Shown piece after piece: positions 1-5,611 of a stretch of 6,376 nucleotides of DNA. The position numbers were made by a program, and so were the translations under genes. The notes under the pieces were generated by a model. It worked only from the letters and a program-made list of their open reading frames with translations, did not search any database and had not been told where the DNA came from. Every line of letters begins with the position of its first letter. The first letter of the stretch is position 1. This stretch comes from Planctomycetales bacterium (GTDB lineage Bacteria > Planctomycetota > Planctomycetia > Planctomycetales > Planctomycetaceae): the NCBI GenBank assembly GCA_020050375.1, contig JAGVKR010000043.1:1-6376 (forward strand), written 5' to 3'.

Positions 1-81
1 CAAGACGGCCAGGTCGGGGCGTACCAGCAGGCTCCCGCCGAGTTTGAAGACGACGAGCGGCGGGCTGATTGGAGACGACAT
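1..81 (-). CDS. Amino acid kinase superfamily protein, N-terminal fragment
   Basis: On the minus strand an ATG at 81-79 opens a frame that stays open to the window edge, giving 27 residues: a short Ser/Pro-rich start, then VVFKLGGSLL at residues 10-19. A beta-strand followed by K-x-GGS is the phosphate-binding N-terminus of the amino acid kinase fold (aspartokinase, acetylglutamate kinase, uridylate kinase and relatives); K13, G15, G16 and S17 are the expected ATP-contacting residues. Such kinases phosphorylate a carboxylate or phosphate group in the cytoplasm. Which member this is cannot be told from 27 residues. Planctomycetes carry an uncharacterised kinase of this superfamily linked to tetrahydromethanopterin-type C1 metabolism, and it could be that one (inference). 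No clear ribosome binding site precedes the ATG. The gene is divergent from the HAD-like gene on the right and truncated by the window, so substrate residues are not visible. Confidence 0.6.
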   Translation of the reverse strand, partial: MSSPISPPLVVFKLGGSLLVRPDLAVL

Positions 82-334
82 TCCAAATGTCTCTGCGGCG
101 ATTGAAGTTGAGCGGGGGCGCGACTTGTCGTGCGATTGTAACGCGACGTGCTTTGGGGGTCGCGTGGTTGAGGGTGGTGTTGTTTTTCGGGGGCGTGCTC
201 ACATTGAACTCGGCTGCGCCTCGCGGCTAAACGGGTCTGTTGCGCTTGCAGGCTGGCGCTGGAAGCGGTTATTCCTGACACGGAACGGTTGATAAACTTG
301 AGTGACGCACAACTACGACGTGTTTGTTTCTGTT
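82..334. other. Divergent intergenic region
   Basis: This gap separates the minus-strand kinase start from the plus-strand HAD-like gene, so both promoters should lie here. I see no convincing promoter. The best -35-like box, TTGAAC at 204-209, has only a poor -10 partner about 17 bases downstream. A plus-strand open frame at 44-292 crosses the kinase start and has no recognisable domain; I do not regard it as a gene. An in-frame stop at 293-295 limits how far the HAD-like gene can extend upstream. Confidence 0.5.
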
Positions 335-1291
335 ATGTCCATGACGCTGCTGGAATACTCCGAATGGCTCGATGAACGGGATTTGCTGTGGCCGGCGCCC
401 CCCGAACCGACACCGGTCAAGGCGACTCCGTTTCTCGAAGCGTTGCCTGAAGTCCGTGCGGTCACATGGGGTGTCTACGGCACGTTATTGCGGATCAACG
501 ATGGGCGGCTTCTGCCGATGGTCGACGAGCCGCTGCGGATGGAAGTCGCGCTGGAGAAGACAATCCACGAATTCAACATGTGGCACAGCATGTCGCGGAA
601 ACCGGGAGCACCCTGGGAATACATGCTGCAACAGATGACGCGCCTGGTGGAGGATCAGCAGTTGGTCGCCAGCGGACACAAGGGAGAGGCGCCGGAGGTC
701 GATCTGGCGCATATCTGGCGCAAGCTTATCAGTCGTCTGCTGCAGAAGGAGTACGCCTGGGACGATAAGCTGGGAGACCTCGACGACTTCAGCGACAAGG
801 TGGCTTATTTTTTCAATCGGTGCCTGCAAGGGGTGACAGCCTCGCGGCATGCCCGCATGGCCCTGCGGCACGTTCGTCGGGCGGGTTGCCTCCAGGGGAT
901 CGTTGGCGATGGGCAGACGTTCACGCGCGTGCAACTGTTGCGAGCTTTGCGCGAGCAAGGTGAAACCCGCGCGCTGAAGAGATTTTTTGGTCCCGGCTGT
1001 ATTTGTCTGTCGGGCCCGATAGGCGTCAGGCAGCCGGCTGAAACGTTATTCAAGGCATGTCTGTCGCGGCTGGCGAACGAAGGAATTGCGCCGTCGGAAG
1101 TGCTGCACGTCGCCACGCGGCTCGCCGAGGAGTTGGGGCCGGCGAAGAAACTGGGAATGAAAACGGCGCTCTATGCCGGCGACAAGGCGAGCACGCAGGC
1201 GACCGGCGCCCAAATCAGCGATCCGGAGCTGCGTCCCGACCGCATCTTGACCGACCTCGGGCAGATCCGTCAAATAGTGACGCCGGAGTGA
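335..1291 (+). CDS. HAD-fold protein with degenerate catalytic motifs (probable pseudoenzyme)
   Basis: This 318-residue protein has the layout of a subfamily I HAD hydrolase with a helical cap, but the catalytic residues appear to be replaced. Motif I is VTWGVYGTLL (43-52), with Gly46 where the nucleophilic Asp of DxYGT should be. The motif II strand reads IVGDGQTFT (189-197), with Gly where Ser or Thr usually sits. The motif III region is GVRQP (230-234), with Gln in place of the Lys of RKP. Motif IV is HVATRLAEEL (258-267) instead of hVGDSxxxDv, so the first Asp becomes Thr and the second Glu. The following PAKKLGMKTAL is typical of HAD proteins. The fold therefore seems kept and phosphatase or dehalogenase chemistry lost; the role is unknown, perhaps binding or regulation. 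The start is uncertain: GTG 302, ATG 335 and ATG 341 are all in frame and none has a clear Shine-Dalgarno. I chose 335; the conserved-looking part begins MTLLEYSEWLDERDLLW at 341. No signal peptide or membrane segment is visible. Confidence 0.7.
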   Translation: MSMTLLEYSEWLDERDLLWPAPPEPTPVKATPFLEALPEVRAVTWGVYGTLLRINDGRLLPMVDEPLRMEVALEKTIHEFNMWHSMSRKPGAPWEYMLQQMTRLVEDQQLVASGHKGEAPEVDLAHIWRKLISRLLQKEYAWDDKLGDLDDFSDKVAYFFNRCLQGVTASRHARMALRHVRRAGCLQGIVGDGQTFTRVQLLRALREQGETRALKRFFGPGCICLSGPIGVRQPAETLFKACLSRLANEGIAPSEVLHVATRLAEELGPAKKLGMKTALYAGDKASTQATGAQISDPELRPDRILTDLGQIRQIVTPE

Positions 1292-1485
1292 GGGGGGATT
1301 CGGGATTCAGCATTCAGGATTCAGGGGAAGAATGCCGAGGATCGAAGATGGAGGATCGAGAATCGAAGAATTCTCGCCTGCGGCTCAATCTTCGATCCTC
1401 TATCCGCGTGTCACCAAGTCCCCGACCCCCGACCCCCGACCCCCGACCCCCGAATCCTGAATCCTGAATCCTGAATTCTTCCCCC
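1292..1485. repeat. Large palindromic repeat built from 7-bp units
   Basis: Nearly the whole gap between the HAD-like and ABC-F genes is a nested inverted repeat. The outer arms, 1298-1328 and 1446-1476, pair at about 28 of 31 positions. Inside, 1337-1349 (GAGGATCGAAGAT) and 1388-1400 (ATCTTCGATCCTC) are perfect 13-bp complements. A third hairpin, 1357-1376, has the 7-bp stem CGAGAAT/ATTCTCG and a 6-base loop. Short G-runs at the left end and C-runs at the right end add possible pairing. It begins right after the upstream stop codon and ends three bases before the ABC-F ATG. There is no open frame in it that I believe. It looks like a dispersed REP- or MITE-type element. In mRNA it could form a long hairpin acting as an attenuator, terminator or stability element, but there is no U-run to mark it as a classical terminator. 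Confidence 0.8.
1419..1474 (+). repeat. Tandem heptanucleotide repeat, eight units
   Basis: Eight consecutive 7-bp units lie in strict register: one TCCCCGA, four CCCCCGA (1426-1453), then three ATCCTGA (1454-1474). Positions 3, 4, 6 and 7 of the unit (C, C, G, A) are constant. The reverse complement of the ATCCTGA unit, with variants, recurs in the left arm of the palindrome at 1300-1320 (TCGGGAT, TCAGCAT, TCAGGAT). The larger inverted repeat is thus partly made of heptad arrays in opposite orientation. Such an array is prone to change copy number by slippage. Confidence 0.85.
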
Positions 1486-1488
1486 GCA

Positions 1489-3420
1489 ATGTTGCTTCTC
1501 AATGTTCAGCAGGTGACGCGCCAGTTCGACGCCGCTCCGGTTTTGGACGGGTTGTCGTTCGAGGTCCGCGCCGGGGAGAAGATCGGGCTGGTCGGGCCGA
1601 ACGGGGCGGGGAAGACGACGCTCATGAAAATTCTCGCCGGGTTCGATGAACCGGACTCGGGGGAGTGCGTGCTGCATCCGTCGGCGGGAATCGCCCTTTT
1701 GGAGCAGGCGGCGGAATTCTCCGACGAGCAGACGCTGCTCGGCGAGGCGAAAGTTGGCCTGGCTCCGCTCTACGAGTTGCAGCGTGAGGCCGAAGAGGTC
1801 GCGGCGCGAATCGCCGCCACGACCGACGGAGCGGCGCACGACAAGTTGCAAAGGCGGTACGATTCGTTGCAGCACGATTTGCAGCGGCTAAAGGCGTACA
1901 ACATCGACCACCGCGTCGACGAAGTGCTGCTCGGGCTGGGATTCACCCGCGATCAGTACGACCGGCCGATGACGAAGCTCAGCGGCGGTCAGCAGAACCG
2001 GGTGCTGCTGGCGCGGCTGCTGCTGGCCGCGCCCGACGTGATGCTGCTCGACGAGCCGACGAACCATCTCGACATCGCCGCCACAGAATGGCTCGAAGAG
2101 TTTCTCGTCCACTGCGAGCAGGCGGCGCTGATCGTCAGCCACGACCGGTACTTCCTCGACAAGGTGACGACGCGCACGCTGGAGTTGTTTCAGGGAAGGA
2201 CAGCCGACTATCCCGGCAACTTCTCGACGTACTGGAAGCTCAAGGCGGAGCAGAACGAAGTCATCGAGCGGGCGTGGGAGAAGCAGCAGGCCTTCATCGA
2301 GAAGACCGAAGACTTCATCCGCAAGAACCATTACGGGCAAAAGCACATTCAGGCCCACGACCGCGAGAAGAAGCTCGAACGGCTGGATCGGGTCGAACGG
2401 CCGCGAACGATCGTCGCGCCGACGATGGGGTTCGGCAGCAAGGTCCGCCGCACGGGGGACTGGGTGGCCGAGGCGGTCGGTGTGACGAAGGGCTTCGGCA
2501 CGCCGCTGTTTCGCGACGTTTCGATTCAGGTGCTGCGCGGCGACCGCGTGGGGCTCTTCGGCCCCAACGGTTGCGGCAAGACGACGCTCCTGCGAACGCT
2601 GCTGGGGGAACTGACGCCCGATTCCGGCAGCGTTCGGCTCGGCACGAATGTTGAAATCGCCTATTACGACCAGCAACTGGCGAACGTCGATCCCGCACTC
2701 GGCGTTGTCGACGCCGTGCGCCCGGCGAATAATCTCACGATGACCCCCGCGCAGATTCGCGACCTGCTGGCGCGGTTCGGCCTGAAGGGGGAAATCGTGT
2801 TCCAGAAGGTGGGGAGCCTGAGCGGCGGAGAGAAAAGCAAAGTGGCGCTGGCACGGGTCGCGGCGCTCAACGCCAATGTCCTGGTCCTCGATGAGCCGAC
2901 CAACCATCTCGACTTGTGGTCGCGCGCCGCACTGGAAGAGGCCCTGCGGAGCTTCGAGGGGACGCTGCTGTTCGTCAGCCACGACCGGTACTTCATGGAC
3001 CGGGTGGCCACGCACATCTTCGCCTTCGAGCCCACGCGCTGGCGGTTGTACGCGGGAAACTACACGAGTTACATCGATTCATTGCGGCGGGCGGCGGAAG
3101 AAGACGCCGCTGTGACGTCACGCCGCGCAGCGCCGGGCGACCCCGGAGCGTCAACTTCGGGGTCTGTCCGCAGTGCCTCCGCCACCGCCGGTGAAAAACC
3201 GCGTCGCAAGCGGCGCTTTCCATACCGCAAGGTCGACGATCTCGAAGCCGAGATCGCCGCGACAGAAACGCGCGTGCGCGAATTGCAGGCTGCGTTGGAG
3301 AACCCCGATCTCTACCGTGCGGGCGAGCGGGTCAAGGAGACGAAGCAGGACTTCGAAACGAATCAGTCTCGGCTCACCGAGTTGTACGAGCATTGGGAAG
3401 AAGCGGTGGAACTCAATTGA
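1489..3420 (+). CDS. ABC-F family ATP-binding cassette protein (ribosome-associated type)
   Basis: This is a 643-residue protein with two ATP-binding cassettes and no transmembrane segments, the mark of ABC-F. Cassette 1 has Walker A GPNGAGKTT (36-44), signature LSGGQ (164-168) and Walker B DEPTNHLD (188-195, catalytic Glu189). Cassette 2 has GPNGCGKTT (358-366), LSGGE (444-448) and DEPTNHLD (468-475, Glu469). All catalytic residues are intact. A charged helical interdomain linker at about 244-306 (starting NFSTYWKLK) corresponds to the segment that reaches the peptidyl-tRNA site in this family. A low-complexity linker at about 540-570 leads to a C-terminal coiled coil (about 573-643) of the Uup/YdiF type. 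ABC-F proteins bind the ribosomal E site and relieve stalled or slow translation; some protect against antibiotics. Nothing here points to a resistance role, so a housekeeping factor is more likely (inference). The start MLLLNVQQVTRQF fits family N-termini. There is no Shine-Dalgarno, because the palindromic repeat ends three bases before the ATG. Confidence 0.92.
   Translation: MLLLNVQQVTRQFDAAPVLDGLSFEVRAGEKIGLVGPNGAGKTTLMKILAGFDEPDSGECVLHPSAGIALLEQAAEFSDEQTLLGEAKVGLAPLYELQREAEEVAARIAATTDGAAHDKLQRRYDSLQHDLQRLKAYNIDHRVDEVLLGLGFTRDQYDRPMTKLSGGQQNRVLLARLLLAAPDVMLLDEPTNHLDIAATEWLEEFLVHCEQAALIVSHDRYFLDKVTTRTLELFQGRTADYPGNFSTYWKLKAEQNEVIERAWEKQQAFIEKTEDFIRKNHYGQKHIQAHDREKKLERLDRVERPRTIVAPTMGFGSKVRRTGDWVAEAVGVTKGFGTPLFRDVSIQVLRGDRVGLFGPNGCGKTTLLRTLLGELTPDSGSVRLGTNVEIAYYDQQLANVDPALGVVDAVRPANNLTMTPAQIRDLLARFGLKGEIVFQKVGSLSGGEKSKVALARVAALNANVLVLDEPTNHLDLWSRAALEEALRSFEGTLLFVSHDRYFMDRVATHIFAFEPTRWRLYAGNYTSYIDSLRRAAEEDAAVTSRRAAPGDPGASTSGSVRSASATAGEKPRRKRRFPYRKVDDLEAEIAATETRVRELQAALENPDLYRAGERVKETKQDFETNQSRLTELYEHWEEAVELN
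3139..3164. repeat. Palindrome inside the ABC-F linker coding sequence
   Basis: GACCCCG (3139-3145) and CGGGGTC (3158-3164) are perfect complements. The stem extends inward by three more pairs (one G-T), leaving a 6-base loop CGTCAA. It encodes D551 to S559 of the ABC-F protein, within the Ala/Ser/Gly/Arg-rich stretch between cassette 2 and the C-terminal coiled coil, where extra residues would be tolerated. It may be a small palindromic element inserted in frame, or chance in GC-rich sequence. Confidence 0.5.
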
Positions 3421-3429
3421 GGAATGCCC

Positions 3430-3492
3430 TTGTAGTGTTGGCTTTAGCCAACACGATCCAACATCTCTTGTGGACTAAAGTCCACATTACAA
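3430..3492. repeat. Pair of inverted REP-like hairpins (BIME-like)
   Basis: Two hairpins sit in the gap after the ABC-F gene. The first (3435-3454) has a perfect 9-bp stem GTGTTGGCT/AGCCAACAC around TT. The second (3469-3486) has a perfect 8-bp stem TGTGGACT/AGTCCACA around AA. Read on the minus strand, the second copy matches the first along TTGTA-TG and G-CTTTAG-C, so they are diverged copies of one unit in head-to-head orientation. The outer ends TTGTA (3430-3434) and TACAA (3488-3492) also pair. This is the layout of bacterial REP/BIME elements, which RAYT-type transposases mobilise. Lying nine bases after the ABC-F stop, it may stabilise or end that transcript, though no T-run follows. 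Confidence 0.8.
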
Positions 3493-3531
3493 ACTTTCAC
3501 ACGCCGCAGACGCCGGAACGCGACACGACCC

Positions 3532-3536
3532 AGGGA
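3532..3536 (+). promoter_or_regulatory. Ribosome binding site of the carboxyltransferase gene
   Basis: AGGGA lies eight bases before the ATG at 3545, a normal Shine-Dalgarno spacing. It supports this start; the HAD-like and ABC-F genes lack such a site. Confidence 0.6.
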
Positions 3537-3544
3537 AACTTCAA

Positions 3545-5194
3545 ATGAACGAGCCCGAATCGAACCCCCGACCGTCGGCGACTCCGCGGCCTGCCGACTG
3601 GCCAGCCGCGCTCGAAGCTCTCCGCCGCGACCGCGACGAGATCGCACTGGGAGGCGGCTCCAAAGCAATCGAACGCCAACACGAAAAGCAGCGCCTGACA
3701 GTTCGTGAGCGAATTGCCGAATTGATCGACCCGGGGAGCGAGTTCGTCGAACTGGGGCGGTTCGCCGCGTGGGGCATGTACGCCGAGTGGGGCGGGGCGC
3801 CGGCGGCGAGCGTTGTCTGCGGGGTTGCGCGGGTCTCCAGTCGCACGTGCATGGTGATTGCCAACGACGCGACCGTGAAGGCAGGCGCGTTCTTCCCGAT
3901 GACGGCGAAGAAGGTCTTGCGCGCGCAACGGATCGCGATGATCAATCGGCTCACACTGTTGTACCTGGTCGATTCGTCGGGGGTCTTCCTGCCGCTGCAG
4001 GACGAGATCTTTCCGGACGAAGACGATTTCGGGCGGATCTTCCGCAACAACGCCGTCTTGTCGGCCCTGGGGGTGCCGCAGATCGCGGCGATCATGGGGA
4101 ACTGCGTGGCCGGCGGCGGTTATTTGCCGGTCCTGTGCGACAAGCTGCTGATGACGGAAGGGTCGGGGCTTTATCTCGCCGGCCCCGCTCTTGTTCGCAG
4201 CGCGATCGGGCAGGATGTGACGCACGAGGAGCTGGGGGGCGCGCACATGCACGCGGCCATCAGCGGGACGATCGACTTTCGCGAGCCCGACGACCGGGCG
4301 TGCCTCGCGCGGTTGCGCTCGCTCGTGGCGCTCTTGCCGGAGGATCGCCGGGCGGAGTTGTTTCGGCGTGAAACCGCCAGCGAGCCCGCACGAGCTGTTG
4401 ACGATCTTTACCGTATGTTTCCTGTCAATGCACAGGAGCGCTACGAAATCCGTGACGTCCTCGACTGCCTCGTCGACGCCGGTTCATTCCAGGAGTACAA
4501 GGCCGAGTATGGCAAGACGCTGGTTTGCGGCTACGCGCGACTGGGAGGCTTTCCCGTGGGAGTTGTGGCGAACCAGCACCATCCGGAAAAGACCGAGAAG
4601 GGTGAGTTGCAGTTCGGCGGGGTGATCTACCACGACAGCGCCGACAAGGCGGCCCGGTTCATCATGGACTGCAATCAGACGTGGCTGCCGATTGTCTTCA
4701 TCCAGGATGTGAACGGCTTCATGGTCGGCCGCGATTCGGAGCAGGGGGGGATCATTCGCGCCGGGGCGAAGCTGGTGAACGTCATCTCCAACAGCCGCGT
4801 CCCCAAGATCACGTTGATCACCGGCGGAAGCTACGGTGCGGGAAATTACGCGCTGTGCGGCAAGGCGTTCGATCCGCGGTTCATCTTCGCCTGGCCCACG
4901 GGACGGTATGCCGTCATGGGAGCCAATCAGGCGGCTTCGACGCTGCTCGAAATCAACATTGCGGCACTCAAACGGTCGGGCCAGAGCGTTGACGCCGAAG
5001 AGCTGGAAGAGATGCGGCAGCGCGTGGTCGCTTCGTACGAGGCGCAGACCGACGTCCGCCATGCAGCCGCGCGGGGTTGGGTCGACGAGATCATCGAGCC
5101 GGCGCAAACCCGATCGATCCTGATCGAGGCACTTCAAATTGCCACGCGCCATGCCGAGGACGAACCGTTCCGCACCGGCGTCCTGCAGGTGTGA
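3545..5194 (+). CDS. Acyl-CoA carboxylase carboxyltransferase (beta) subunit, methylcrotonyl-CoA carboxylase-like
   Basis: This 549-residue protein is a complete carboxyltransferase of the crotonase-like fold. It would move the carboxyl group from carboxybiotin to an acyl-CoA in the cytoplasm. The N-terminal half begins with GGGSKAIERQHEKQRLTVRE (36-55), the usual entry motif. It contains NDATVKAG-FFPMTAKK, LVDSSGVFLPLQ and the oxyanion-hole segment GNCVAGGGY (185-193), then GPALVRSAIGQ (213-223) and EELGGAH (228-234). The C-terminal half carries GGSYGAGNYALCG (427-439) and FAWPTGRYAVMGANQAA (448-464). The ATVK, LVDS-G-LP-Q and FGRIF-N segments and the length fit the MccB branch better than PccB. 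That suggests a branched or unsaturated acyl-CoA, possibly methylcrotonyl-CoA of leucine breakdown, but the substrate is not proven. There is no biotin lysine motif or ATP-grasp domain, so it needs a separate alpha subunit, absent here. A good ribosome binding site supports the start. The preceding gap of 124 bases contains the REP pair. Confidence 0.93.
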   Translation: MNEPESNPRPSATPRPADWPAALEALRRDRDEIALGGGSKAIERQHEKQRLTVRERIAELIDPGSEFVELGRFAAWGMYAEWGGAPAASVVCGVARVSSRTCMVIANDATVKAGAFFPMTAKKVLRAQRIAMINRLTLLYLVDSSGVFLPLQDEIFPDEDDFGRIFRNNAVLSALGVPQIAAIMGNCVAGGGYLPVLCDKLLMTEGSGLYLAGPALVRSAIGQDVTHEELGGAHMHAAISGTIDFREPDDRACLARLRSLVALLPEDRRAELFRRETASEPARAVDDLYRMFPVNAQERYEIRDVLDCLVDAGSFQEYKAEYGKTLVCGYARLGGFPVGVVANQHHPEKTEKGELQFGGVIYHDSADKAARFIMDCNQTWLPIVFIQDVNGFMVGRDSEQGGIIRAGAKLVNVISNSRVPKITLITGGSYGAGNYALCGKAFDPRFIFAWPTGRYAVMGANQAASTLLEINIAALKRSGQSVDAEELEEMRQRVVASYEAQTDVRHAAARGWVDEIIEPAQTRSILIEALQIATRHAEDEPFRTGVLQV

Positions 5195-5611
5195 GCTGAT
5201 CCGCCGATTTCGGTTGAGCGGTTTCGCTGTGGCAAATTGCCCCCAATGATGTTCATTCGCAGCATCATGCGCTGCGGGATAACGATCGCGCGCCGGTTTC
5301 GCTCTCTGCTCCCGAACCGCTTATGCGGTTTGTGCCGGAGCTGAGGGATTTTCCGATGCGCGCCGGCGCCCCACCGACCGGCATGATCGGCGCAGTCGAC
5401 GGCCTCGGTCGTTGAGATCGACACGACCGGCACGCCGGATCGATCCAACCACTGGCTTGATTCGAATGGCCTGTCTGCGGGCACGACGATTGCGATTGTT
5501 CCGACGGGCGAACCTGTGTCCGACGCTGCGGATGGCGCAAAGTGCGCCGGACCAATCACCGTGCTTGACCTCCATCGAGTTGTGTTCTGTTTTCGGAAAG
5601 GCAGATTCGAA
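5195..5611. other. 417-base intergenic region without a supported gene
   Basis: I find no convincing gene here. Three small perfect hairpins are visible: CGCAGC/GCTGCG (5258-5276, loop 7), AACCGC/GCGGTT (5315-5330, loop 4) and GGCGCA/TGCGCC (5534-5548, loop 3). None is followed by a clear T-run; the second (followed by TGTG) is the least unlikely terminator for the carboxyltransferase gene. TTGACC at 5565-5570 resembles a -35 box, but the -10 partner about 17 bases on is poor and would put the transcript start on top of the next gene's ribosome binding site. The surface protein's frame is open upstream to 5387, but lacks a better start there. Confidence 0.5.
5595..5601 (+). promoter_or_regulatory. 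Ribosome binding site of the surface protein gene
   Basis: GGAAAGG lies ten bases before the ATG at 5612. It favours this ATG over the GTG at 5621, which is also in frame but 19 bases away. Confidence 0.5.

Noticed and set aside
44..292. 82-codon plus-strand open frame
   Set aside because: It overlaps the start of the minus-strand kinase, has no recognisable domain, and its composition looks like translated GC-rich intergenic DNA.
1419..1474. CRISPR array
   Set aside because: The units are 7 bp, directly abutting and without spacers, so this is a simple tandem repeat inside a palindrome.
1888..3015. 375-codon minus-strand open frame
   Set aside because: It lies wholly opposite the ABC-F gene, whose paired Walker and signature motifs are intact; the antisense product has no recognisable features.
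5565..5593. Promoter with TTGACC as -35 box
   Set aside because: The -10 position is a poor match, and the implied transcript start would fall on the ribosome binding site of the gene.
5387..5611. In-frame upstream extension of the surface protein, or a decayed gene remnant
   Set aside because: The frame is open, but third positions are only about 61% G or C by my count from 5411 (41 of 67), and a signal peptide with a ribosome binding site begins at 5612. A second open stretch, 5218-5415, in another frame has no domain either.
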